A DNA stretch of 26,026 nucleotides from JASFYU01 sp045046905 (GTDB lineage: Bacteria; Bacteroidota; Bacteroidia; Flavobacteriales; Flavobacteriaceae), in contig JASFYU010000133.1 in NCBI GenBank assembly GCA_045046905.1, positions 1 through 26,026 of the forward strand, written 5' to 3'. This document shows, piece by piece, positions 14,872-21,644 of this stretch. The position numbers and the translations under genes were made by a program. The notes beneath the pieces were generated by a model. That model was given only the letters and a program-made list of their open reading frames with translations. It was not told the origin of the DNA and made no database searches. Each line of letters begins with the position of its first letter. Within the stretch, counting starts at the first letter, position 1.

Positions 14872-15523
14872 ATGAAAGAACTGATTTCTATAATCCCGTC
14901 CGATATTTCGACACCTATATTACAGGGGTATCTTCTTGGGGCCGTGGGTCCGAGGCCTATTGCCTTTGCGAGTACGTTAGATGAAAATGGAAGGCCTAAT
15001 CTGTCGCCTTTTAGTTTCTTTAATGTATTTAGTGCAAACCCACCGATATTAATTTTTTCCCCAGCGCGAAGGCAAGGTCACCAAGGTAGAAGCACTAGGA
15101 CAGGAGGGCGGAGCAGGAAACCTTATTTTTTCAGAAGTAGTAAAGCTTCATATTGCTACCTCTGTTTTGGATAAGGATGGGGGCATAGATAGCCATAAGA
15201 TAGACCAAGTTGCCCATAGGGGTGGCAATTGGTATAGTAGGGCAAATAAAGGGATGTTCGAAGTACCAAAACCACTTTCTACTCTAGGAATAAGTGTTGA
15301 TAATATTCCTGAACATATTCGATTGAGCAGGGTACTCACAGGAAACGATTTGGGTATGCTGGGCTATATCGATAAAAAACCCACCCAAGAAGAAGTAAAT
15401 GACTTTGCAGTATCAAATCCTAGGGCATACGGTGAAAGCGAAGCGGACATTCATAGGAGGGCGCAGGAATACCTGCGGAACAATGAAGTCGCCACGGTAT
15501 GGAAAATACTGATGGCGAAATGA
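14872..15523 (+). pseudogene. Flavin reductase family protein (FMN-binding split barrel) with an internal deletion and frameshift
   Basis: Two halves of a flavin-reductase-like protein are present in different frames. The first (14872 to about 15072, 67 codons) runs from MKELISIIP to ANPPILIFSPARR. The second (about 15068-15523, 151 residues) resumes with GKVTKVEALGQEGGAGN, includes VPKPLSTLGISVD and NDLGMLGYID, and ends in ILMAK. Intact relatives, from memory, are near 290 residues and have about 75 residues between SPARR and the EGK segment, including flavin-binding positions. Those residues are absent here. At the join GAAGG could belong to either side (CGA-AGG in one frame, GAA-GGC in the other). 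The enzyme is very probably inactive unless the gap is an assembly fault. Confidence 0.85.
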
Positions 15524-15539
15524 GAATCATAGCACTTTT

Positions 15540-15640
15540 TGAATCCCATCAGCCGGTGAGGTAGCTTCGCGAATACTTGTATCAAATTAAATTTGTTCTG
15601 TCCTCATTCATACCTCGTATCTTTGCATCGAGGAAGTTGA
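15540..15640. repeat. Dispersed hairpin-rich repeat, degraded copy D
   Basis: It shares with copies B and C the right end TACCTCGTAT...GCATCGAGG-AGTT, here with AGTT followed by GATT, and has a degenerate centre (TTAAATTTGTTCTG). The left end is not recognisable. It lies between the broken flavin reductase and DUF3127. Confidence 0.5.
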
Positions 15641-15690
15641 TTAAAAAAATCAAGATTCTTCTAATGGTTAGTTATTCTTGATAACTTCCT
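15631..15690 (+). promoter_or_regulatory. Large imperfect hairpin upstream of the DUF3127 gene
   Basis: The outer arms are AGGAAGTT (15631-15638) and AACTTCCT (15683-15690); inner arms are ATCAAGA (15649-15655) and TCTTGAT (15676-15682). It is followed by TTAGGAGGGTTATGG (from 15700), a strong ribosome-binding site in front of a 7-codon frame. The structure could be a terminator-like or leader element, or the remains of repeat D. Confidence 0.4.
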
Positions 15691-15770
15691 TATTTTATAT
15701 TAGGAGGGTTATGGCAATACTATTATTTTTATAGACTTTTTAAAATAGGACGTAGAAAATTTTCAAAAAA

Positions 15771-16148
15771 ATGGAAGTACAAGGAAAAATTAAGATGGTA
15801 GGGGAGACCCAAACTTTTGGAAACAATGGTTTTAGAAAGCGAGAAGTGGTCGTAACCACCGAAGAGCAATACCCGCAACATATCATGGTAGAATTTGTGC
15901 AGGACAAGACCGATTTACTCAACAATCATAGCGTAGGCCAAACTGTAAAAATAAGTATCAACCTTAGAGGTAGGGAATGGACAAACCCACAGGGTGAAGT
16001 AAAATATTTTAATTCTATTCAAGGATGGCGTATCGAAAACGTACAGAGCGATCAGCCTACGGAAGGGGTTCCGCCAGTGGCGCCAATAGAAGCTTTTGAG
16101 CCTGCGGATACTATCAATGAGGAAGATCACGACGACCTGCCTTTCTAG
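15771..16148 (+). CDS. DUF3127 domain protein with an SSB-like acidic tail
   Basis: The 125-residue product matches DUF3127, a small Bacteroidetes family that looks like an OB-fold (beta-rich residues 1-90, MEVQGKIKMV through YFNSIQGWRIE). The remainder is a Pro/Glu-rich linker ending in EEDHDDLPF. That ending mirrors the acidic DDDIPF-type tip by which single-stranded DNA-binding proteins recruit partner enzymes, so binding of single-stranded nucleic acid and protein recruitment are reasonable guesses, not shown. It is followed by a strong terminator, then aat, an order I recall from other flavobacteria. Confidence 0.8.
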   Translation: MEVQGKIKMVGETQTFGNNGFRKREVVVTTEEQYPQHIMVEFVQDKTDLLNNHSVGQTVKISINLRGREWTNPQGEVKYFNSIQGWRIENVQSDQPTEGVPPVAPIEAFEPADTINEEDHDDLPF

Positions 16149-16168
16149 AAGTCTTAGTAAAATTATAG

Positions 16169-16208
16169 TAGGGTCCATTCACTTATATAAGTGGATGGAC
16201 CCTAATTT
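16169..16208 (+). terminator. Rho-independent terminator after the DUF3127 gene
   Basis: A long, nearly perfect stem: TAGGGTCCA pairs with TGGACCCTA and the inner CACTTAT with ATAAGTG, followed by TTTTT. It separates DUF3127 from aat. Confidence 0.9.
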
Positions 16209-16244
16209 TTGAAACCCTTTTTCATATTTTTATAAAAAAACTAA

Positions 16245-16913
16245 TTGGAAAAGAAGAGAGAAAATAAGCCCATAATCATTCTTTCGAATCGATTAGAATT
16301 TCCTTCGCTCGAAAATGCGAATGCTGAAGGGCTATTGGCTATTGGCGGAGACCTGTCTCCCGAACGCTTGTTACTAGCCTATAAAAGCGGAATTTTTCCT
16401 TGGTTCAATGAAGATTCGCCCATACTTTGGTGGAGCCCCAATCCTAGAATGGTCCTTTATCCTAAAAAAATCAACATTTCAAAAAGCATGCGAAAGGTGA
16501 TGAAGAGCAATCAATTTTCATTGACCAAGAATAGTTGTTTTGAGAAGGTCATTGATAATTGTGCTAGCACCAAGAGAATAGACCAAGACGGAACATGGAT
16601 TACTGCCGCTATGAAACTAGCCTATATCGAACTTCATAAAAAGGGTCTTGCAAAATCATATGAAGTCTGGGAGAAAGGAGAACTTGTCGGTGGACTTTAC
16701 GGTATAGATTTGGGTCATGTTTTCTGTGGTGAAAGCATGTTCGCTACTGTTAGCAACGCCTCTAAGTTTGCCTTTATAAAACTAGCTCAAGAATTAAATA
16801 CAAAGAACTATACCCTTATAGATTGCCAAATATATACCAAACACTTAAAGAGTTTGGGGGCGGAAGAAGTACCAAGAGACCAGTTTGTCAGCATCCTAAA
16901 AGGTATGGCCTGA
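16245..16913 (+). CDS. aat: Leucyl/phenylalanyl-tRNA-protein transferase
   Basis: Aat transfers Leu or Phe from aminoacyl-tRNA to proteins with N-terminal Arg or Lys, marking them for ClpAP (N-degron pathway), in the cytoplasm. The 222-residue protein shows the family core: FPSLENANAEGLLAIGGDLSPERLL (about 19-43), SGIFPWFNE (48-56), WWSPNPRMVL (61-70), VGGLYGIDLGHVFCGESMF (148-166), and DCQIYTKHLKSLGAEEVPR near the end. Length and start region fit the family. No ATG precedes the conserved core; the likely start is TTG at 16245, immediately after an in-frame TAA (16242-16244), with no good ribosome-binding site. Confidence 0.93.
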   Translation: MEKKRENKPIIILSNRLEFPSLENANAEGLLAIGGDLSPERLLLAYKSGIFPWFNEDSPILWWSPNPRMVLYPKKINISKSMRKVMKSNQFSLTKNSCFEKVIDNCASTKRIDQDGTWITAAMKLAYIELHKKGLAKSYEVWEKGELVGGLYGIDLGHVFCGESMFATVSNASKFAFIKLAQELNTKNYTLIDCQIYTKHLKSLGAEEVPRDQFVSILKGMA

Positions 16914-16933
16914 GATTGAGTTATAATGCTATT

Positions 16934-16956
16934 AAATCTTAGGTCGAACTCAGGTT
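16934..16956. repeat. Tail fragment of the dispersed repeat family, copy T2
   Basis: Identical over 23 bases to copy T1 (103-125), including TTAGGTCGAACTCAGGTT. It lies between the convergent ends of aat and the next gene. Confidence 0.75.
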
Positions 16957-16971
16957 ATTATACAAGTAGGA

Positions 16972-17550
16972 TTAATACAGTACACGGTCAAGATTTGTAG
17001 GCAGTGCCGTTCGTATTCGTTTTAAATCTCCTTCCGAATCAAACCATAATTCATAATCTTCTGCCTTGTCCTGCTTTTTGGCTCGAACCAGCAACCTATA
17101 TTCATTACTGGCTAATAACAGGTTTTGAAAAGTATTTTTCAATGCCTCATTTTTAATTTTATTGTTGTCAATGGGGTACTCTTGCCAAATACGTCTGATC
17201 TTAAACCTCTTAAAAGCATCTGATATATAGGTTTTTATCTTGGTATAGGTCTCTTGGGGAATATCGATTTCCTTTATACGAAAGCCTGAGTTTATTAGAT
17301 TTCCAGAGGTGTTATACTGTATGTGATAGTAAAGTCTATCTAATTTAAATTTTACGGCGTAGGTGGTTTTAGAGCTATCGACCTCTTTGTAATAGCGCAC
17401 TTTTTTCATCTTATGCCCAAGGGTCATGAAATCTGAAGCCAAGTCTGGGAACTGTGATTTTTGAATGCGATGTTCCCGCTCCTGCCGGTCTTGAGCAAAA
17501 GTGATACATCCTAAAAAGAGAAAAACTGCGAGTATGTTATACTTCATCAT
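16972..17550 (-). CDS. Secreted protein of unknown function, possibly PepSY-like
   Basis: The 192-residue product has a signal peptide (about 1-19, FLGCITFAQ); the Cys is not in a good lipobox, so periplasmic export is more likely than lipidation. The mature part is highly charged with alternating beta-strand and helix pattern; YYHIQYNTSGNLINSGFRI (about 74-92), then a helix ending KRFKIRRIW, and ELWFDSEGDLKRI near the C-terminus faintly recall the PepSY-like putative beta-lactamase-inhibitor fold of Bacteroidetes. That likeness is weak. It overlaps the end of tag by 14 bp and is likely co-transcribed with it, without an obvious functional link. Confidence 0.7.
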   Translation of the reverse strand: MMKYNILAVFLFLGCITFAQDRQEREHRIQKSQFPDLASDFMTLGHKMKKVRYYKEVDSSKTTYAVKFKLDRLYYHIQYNTSGNLINSGFRIKEIDIPQETYTKIKTYISDAFKRFKIRRIWQEYPIDNNKIKNEALKNTFQNLLLASNEYRLLVRAKKQDKAEDYELWFDSEGDLKRIRTALPTNLDRVLY

Positions 17551-18100
17551 ATCGAAAACAATGAATTTCGTGGTCGTTAACCATTCCTGTAGCCTGCATA
17601 TGCGCGTAGATTACGGTACTGCCTACAAATTTAAATCCCCTTTTCTTTAAATCTTTACTTAGGGCATCTGAAAGTGCTGTATTGGCTGGGGCACTCTTAT
17701 AATTATCAATGCTGTTTTTTATGGGTTTTCCGTCGACAAAATTCCATATATACGTACTGAAACTCCCAAATTCTTTTTGGACTTCAATAAACGCCTGAGC
17801 ATTTGTTACCGTTGCATTTACCTTTAGTTTGTTTCTGATGATACCGGCATCCTGTAAAAGTTCATCTTTTTTGGCCTGGTCGTACTGGGCGATTTTTTTA
17901 TAATCAAACTGATCAAAGGCCTTTCTGAAATTTCCCCTTTTACGAAGAATGGTTATCCAGCTAAGACCAGCCTGAAAGGTTTCAAGAATCAAAAACTCGA
18001 ATAGGGTGGCATCATCTTTTACGGGCACGCCCCATTCCAAATCGTGATAAGCCTCATAAAGTGAATCGCCCTTACACCAACCACATCTATGTTTTTCCAT
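17537..18100 (-). CDS. tag: DNA-3-methyladenine glycosylase I
   Basis: Tag excises 3-methyladenine from alkylated DNA, starting base-excision repair. The 187-residue protein has all hallmarks: the N-terminal RCGWCKGD, and zinc ligands C6, H19, H177 and C181 (the last two in DHEIHCF); E40 in LETFQAGLSW, which corresponds to the base-recognising Glu of E. coli Tag; and WITILRKRGNFRKAFDQFD of the helix-hairpin-helix superfamily core. The start ATG at 18100 immediately precedes the conserved Cys. It is divergent from the thioredoxin-like gene; the intervening 116 bp carries the shared 16-mer. Confidence 0.96.
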   Translation of the reverse strand: MEKHRCGWCKGDSLYEAYHDLEWGVPVKDDATLFEFLILETFQAGLSWITILRKRGNFRKAFDQFDYKKIAQYDQAKKDELLQDAGIIRNKLKVNATVTNAQAFIEVQKEFGSFSTYIWNFVDGKPIKNSIDNYKSAPANTALSDALSKDLKKRGFKFVGSTVIYAHMQATGMVNDHEIHCFRYDEV

Positions 18101-18143
18101 GGGAATAAGAATATGAATTTAAAGATATGTAAGTTTTTGAATG

Positions 18144-18178
18144 TTTGTGCTACCAATGTGACTTATGTTACCTTTTTG
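18144..18178 (+). promoter_or_regulatory. Candidate promoter and operator of the thioredoxin-like gene, with shared 16-mer copy 2
   Basis: TTTG (18144-18147), a 21-base spacer, then TACCTTTTTG (18169-18178), close to the Bacteroidetes -33/-7 pattern. The spacer contains AATGTGACTTATGTTA (18155-18170), identical to 7510-7525; with the next C it forms an imperfect dyad GTGAC-N4-GTTAC like a Crp/Fnr-family site. It lies about 40 bases upstream of the start codon. Confidence 0.45.
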
Positions 18179-18216
18179 AAGTAGAGTAGGCATTATTTTT
18201 GTATTAAATTAATCAT

Positions 18217-18849
18217 ATGAACGTATTAGAAGATAAAGGTTTGATAGAAACTAGCGAGTATCTTATACAAGAAGCGCTTTTCAAGGCTATGTCATATAAG
18301 GAATACCGAGAAAAAGTAGCCCAATTGGTTGCAGAGGGTAAATCAACGGGAACGGAGCAGACAGAGCCTTTGGCCCAATATACCCTGCTTAATGATAAGC
18401 GAATGAAGCGCTTAGACAAGACCATTAAAGTTGATGAGGCATCGGCCGCTAAAATTGGCCAGTTGGATAAAAAAATAACTTGGCTCGTTTTGACTGAAAG
18501 TTGGTGTGCAGATGCCGCCCAAAGCATGCCAGTTATGAATAAGATTGCCGAGCAAAATGCCAATATTGATTTCAAAGTAATTCTTCGTGATGATAACCTA
18601 GAAGTAATGAATCGCTTTCTATACAATGGTACCATGTCGATTCCTAAGCTTATCTCTATTGATGATGAGACGGGTAAGGTGTTAGGCGAATGGGGCCCGA
18701 GGCCAAGTACCGCCACAGAAATGGTAAATACCTACAAAAAGCTTCATGGTAAATTGACTTCTGAATTCAAACAAGACCTTCAGCTTTGGTACAATAAGGA
18801 TAAAGGTATAAGTACATTGGAAGGTTTAACGGGCCTTCTGTTGAAATAA
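18217..18849 (+). CDS. Thioredoxin-fold protein with a single active-site cysteine
   Basis: The 210-residue cytoplasmic protein has an N-terminal helical region (1-85) followed by a thioredoxin fold: WLVLTESWCADAAQSMPVM (89-107), then a strand-helix unit FKVILRDD and the probable cis-proline loop GTMSIPKLI. The active-site motif is C97-A-D-A where thioredoxins have CxxC, matching the Thioredoxin_9-like family, so it is unlikely to be a classical dithiol oxidoreductase; a monothiol or redox-sensing role is possible. There is no signal peptide. Its promoter region contains the shared 16-mer. The 3' end overlaps the convergent TonB-like gene by 24 bp. Confidence 0.85.
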   Translation: MNVLEDKGLIETSEYLIQEALFKAMSYKEYREKVAQLVAEGKSTGTEQTEPLAQYTLLNDKRMKRLDKTIKVDEASAAKIGQLDKKITWLVLTESWCADAAQSMPVMNKIAEQNANIDFKVILRDDNLEVMNRFLYNGTMSIPKLISIDDETGKVLGEWGPRPSTATEMVNTYKKLHGKLTSEFKQDLQLWYNKDKGISTLEGLTGLLLK

Positions 18850-19560
18850 GTAGGTAATAGTTCCTTTTTGAGATGCTTTGGTAGCAGTATTAAATTTTGC
18901 CCTTAGGGCATAGATGATGGCGTTGTCGACTAAACAACCATTGGACGTACCTGAGCTTTTTTCATTAAAACTGGCCTCAGTAACACTACCTAGGGCATTT
19001 ACCTTAATATTGATGACCACTTTTCCGCCTTCGATACATGTGTAAATAGGGGGTGGTAGTCTAAGATTATTGCGGTTGACCAAGGAATAGGAAACCGATG
19101 TTTTTCTCTTGGCCAATATATTAGTGAACTCTTGTTTTTGGGCTTCTTTTTCGCTCAATTTCTGTTTTACTTCTTTCCGTTTTTTTGCCAGTTCCTTTAT
19201 ACGAGTGGCATATTCTGAATCAGATATAAGGTCGGAGAGGTCTTCGCTATTGCTGTTGGCTGCTTTTTCCTCTATTAATTCAGCCAAAGTTTTTAAAGGT
19301 TCAGGATTTCCGTAGCTTGGCTTAGCAGTTTCATTAAAGGCCATATGACTTTTAATGGGATCGGTCTTTGCGAGCTCCTCTAAGAGTCTTTCCTCTTCTT
19401 TAATCAAGGCTTCTAAATCTTCCTCAATCAACATCATCTCGACCACATATTCGTCCTCTTCGCCCTCCTGCCCCAAATTGATGTTGTAGAGGGCCAACAC
19501 CATGATAGACATGGCAAAAAAGGTGATAAGAAGCGATAATTGTTTACGATTCAAATTCAT
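18826..19560 (-). CDS. TonB-like periplasmic protein (energy-transducer-like)
   Basis: The 244-residue protein has a cytoplasmic start, one membrane anchor (about 9-28) and a Glu-rich, probably coiled-coil periplasmic stretch (35-65 and 105-155). The C-terminal domain (about 170-244) with GGKVVINIKVNALGSVTEASFN, then a helix DNAIIYALRAKFN and strand KGTITYLFQ, resembles the TonB C-terminal fold. It lacks the proline-rich linker of classical TonB, and no exbBD genes adjoin. It may serve a particular receptor or only share the fold. Two Cys (in YTCIEGG and NGCLVD) might form a disulfide. It overlaps the thioredoxin-like gene tail to tail by 24 bp. Confidence 0.75.
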   Translation of the reverse strand: MNLNRKQLSLLITFFAMSIMVLALYNINLGQEGEEDEYVVEMMLIEEDLEALIKEEERLLEELAKTDPIKSHMAFNETAKPSYGNPEPLKTLAELIEEKAANSNSEDLSDLISDSEYATRIKELAKKRKEVKQKLSEKEAQKQEFTNILAKRKTSVSYSLVNRNNLRLPPPIYTCIEGGKVVINIKVNALGSVTEASFNEKSSGTSNGCLVDNAIIYALRAKFNTATKASQKGTITYLFQQKAR

Positions 19561-19610
19561 AGTACTATAACCACGATTTACTCAAAATATTTTAATCTCT
19601 CATTGAGGGT

Positions 19611-19755
19611 TTAATTCCCCGAGGCTTGCCTCGAAATAAAAAATGTTTTTTCGAAAGCATACCTCTTACCCTTGGGTCGAGGTTGTTGATTCACCGGGCG
19701 ATAGCCATACATTGGGTTGAATTCTCCACTGACGCCTGCCTGCCTCGAAGGTATT
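19611..19755. repeat. Dispersed hairpin-rich repeat, copy E
   Basis: It begins TTAATTCCCCGAGGCTTG like copy F and folds as CGAGGC-TT-GCCTCG (19620-19633 region), then TCGAAATAAAAAA/TTTTTTCGA. Its right part, CATACCTCTTACCC-TTGGGTCGAGGTTG, matches the terminal hairpin of copies B and C; a further GCCTGCCTGCCTCGAAGG follows near 19736-19752. It fills the space between the TonB-like gene start and the truB end. Confidence 0.7.
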
Positions 19756-19795
19756 GTCAAGATGTTCAAGCTAAAAATTAGTTTTGTTTATGTTG

Positions 19796-20518
19796 TCAAT
19801 CGGTTGCTTTACCAAGTAAATGCTCCGCAAAAACAATAGGATCCAGCGCTTTATCTACGTTATAATCACCTATCTTGGTTCTTCGTAGGTCAGATAAATG
19901 CGCTCCACTCTCTAAGGCTATACCAAAGTCATATGCCAAAGATCGAATGTAAGTACCTTTGCTACAGAGGATTCGAAATTGAACTTCGGGTAGTTTTATT
20001 CGGGTGATTTCAAATACTGAAACGCTTACTTTTCTCTTTTTGATTTCAACGGTTTTACCCTCCCTAGCATATTCATAAAGCCGTTTTCCATCTTTTTTTA
20101 AAGCAGAAAAAATGGGAGGTTGTTGTTCAATTTCTCCAATAAATGTAGCTGTGGCCTGCCTTATAAGTGATTCAGAAATATGGTCGAAGGGGAATGTGTT
20201 ATCAACTTCGGTTTCTAAATCATAAGAGGGTGTTGTTGCACCAAGGCTTATTGTGCCCGTATATTCTTTGATCTGGCCTTGAAGTTCGTTTATTTTTTTG
20301 GTAAACTTTCCCGTACATATCAATAAAAGGCCGGTTGCCAAGGGATCTAATGTTCCGGCATGACCGATTTTTATTTTTTTAAGATCGAATTTTTTACGAA
20401 TGGCCCATTTGAGTTTGTTGACCGCTTGAAAAGAGGACCAGCCCACGGGCTTGTCGATGAGCAACAATTGCCCTTCTAGAAAATCTTCTTTGGTTCGTTT
20501 ATCCATCTTGAAAATCAT
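19796..20518 (-). CDS. truB: tRNA pseudouridine(55) synthase
   Basis: TruB makes pseudouridine 55 in the T-loop of tRNAs. The 240-residue protein has LLLIDKPVGWSSF (about 18-30), the catalytic motif GHAGTLDPLATGLL (53-66) with D59 as nucleophile, QQPPIFSALKKDGKRLYEYAR (about 133-153), and the SKGTYIRSLAYDFG segment near 188-201. The first ATG (20518) is favoured over the one at 20506 because AGGGAG lies at the right distance upstream. It has no long C-terminal PUA extension, as in many Bacteroidetes forms. It is the last gene of the ftsX-DUF3098-uppP-truB cluster. Confidence 0.96.
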   Translation of the reverse strand: MIFKMDKRTKEDFLEGQLLLIDKPVGWSSFQAVNKLKWAIRKKFDLKKIKIGHAGTLDPLATGLLLICTGKFTKKINELQGQIKEYTGTISLGATTPSYDLETEVDNTFPFDHISESLIRQATATFIGEIEQQPPIFSALKKDGKRLYEYAREGKTVEIKKRKVSVSVFEITRIKLPEVQFRILCSKGTYIRSLAYDFGIALESGAHLSDLRRTKIGDYNVDKALDPIVFAEHLLGKATD

Positions 20519-20538
20519 ATAGGAACTCCCTAAAGTGG

Positions 20539-21333
20539 CTACTTCCAGAAACTATATCCGATTGCAATCGACCCAACAATAAGGCAGTAGATGGCGAAAT
20601 AGGAAAGTTTGCTTTTTTTGACTAATTGAATCATCCAAGTACAGGCGGCGAGACCCGCAATGAAAGCGGCTATAAACCCAGCAGCTATGGCTACATTGTT
20701 TTCACCGTCAAAATTTAATTCTCCGCTCATGAGATCTTTGGCGATTTTTCCAAAAATAAGCGGAACGACCATCAAAAATGAAAACCGGGCCGCTTTGGTC
20801 TTATCGACCCCCAATAATACCGAAGTAGAAATTGTTGCGCCACTTCTAGAAATTCCGGGAAGCATGGCAATAGCCTGAGAAACTCCTACGATGAATGCAT
20901 TTTTAAAACTAACTTTTTTATGAGTGTCTTTAGCCTTGTCGGCAAAATACAGGAGTATGGCGGTAATCAAAAGCATAAAACCTACGAATCGAATATTACC
21001 CCCGAAAAAGGCTTCTAGCTGTTCTTCGAGAAATAGGCCTATAAAGACCGCGGGCAATAGCGAGATGATAATTTTCAAGGAAAACTGGCTCTCTTCGTTC
21101 CATTTGAAGCTAAAAAGACCGCGTAGAATTTCCGAGACATCTTTTCGAAACACCACAAGAGTGCTCAATGCCGTAGCAAAATGAAGAACAATAGTGAATA
21201 AGAGGCTTTCTTCAGGAACCGAATTATCACCTAAAATTGCCTTGCCTAATTCTAAGTGACCGCTAGAGGATACAGGAAGAAATTCAGTTAATCCTTGAAT
21301 AATGCCAAGAATGATTGCATCTAAAGTCTCCAA
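20539..21333 (-). CDS. uppP: Undecaprenyl-diphosphate phosphatase
   Basis: UppP (BacA) removes a phosphate from undecaprenyl diphosphate, recycling the lipid carrier for peptidoglycan and other envelope polymers; loss of carrier recycling underlies bacitracin sensitivity. The 264-residue integral membrane protein has about eight hydrophobic segments and both signature loops: QGLTEFLPVSSSGHL (14-28), with the conserved Glu and Ser, and LPGISRSGATIS (about 157-168), with the catalytic Arg. The start abuts the DUF3098 stop with no gap, so translation is probably coupled; truB follows after 20 bp. Confidence 0.96.
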   Translation of the reverse strand: METLDAIILGIIQGLTEFLPVSSSGHLELGKAILGDNSVPEESLLFTIVLHFATALSTLVVFRKDVSEILRGLFSFKWNEESQFSLKIIISLLPAVFIGLFLEEQLEAFFGGNIRFVGFMLLITAILLYFADKAKDTHKKVSFKNAFIVGVSQAIAMLPGISRSGATISTSVLLGVDKTKAARFSFLMVVPLIFGKIAKDLMSGELNFDGENNVAIAAGFIAAFIAGLAACTWMIQLVKKSKLSYFAIYCLIVGSIAIGYSFWK

Positions 21334-21603
21334 TTAATTATTTTTCTTATTTGGGTTCAACAATATGGCATAGACCTCAATACCAAGCCCTATAAGTACT
21401 AGGGTGGGTGCCAGTCGTATTCTTCTAAAATTATAAATGTCCTCATTGAATACATTGGGGTCATCGCTACCACCGCCGCTCATCAGAATAAAGCCCAAAG
21501 CGATACAGGCAATGCCAAGGAACATAAACATATAGTTCTTTTCTTGAAAGATAAATTCTCGTCTTGGTGCTTGATCTGTCCTATATTTTTGATTTTTTCC
21601 CAT
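21334..21603 (-). CDS. DUF3098 family small membrane protein
   Basis: This 89-residue protein of unknown function is conserved in Bacteroidetes between ftsX and uppP. It has two membrane helices (about 25-43 and 65-83) joined by a loop with SGGGSDDPNVFN and FRRIRLAP, and a short basic N-terminus containing EFIFQEKNY, which I recognise as the DUF3098 signature region. Its constant position suggests a role in division or lipid-carrier metabolism, which is inference only. It lies 41 bp after ftsX and directly abuts uppP. Confidence 0.85.
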   Translation of the reverse strand: MGKNQKYRTDQAPRREFIFQEKNYMFMFLGIACIALGFILMSGGGSDDPNVFNEDIYNFRRIRLAPTLVLIGLGIEVYAILLNPNKKNN

Positions 21604-21644
21604 ATTACAAATTTAGAAAAAAGTTACTAGTTATATGATATTCA

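Noticed and set aside
14775..14872. A response-regulator gene next to the histidine kinase
   Set aside because: The flanking genes are a zinc-ribbon protein and a flavin reductase; no receiver domain is present in the window.
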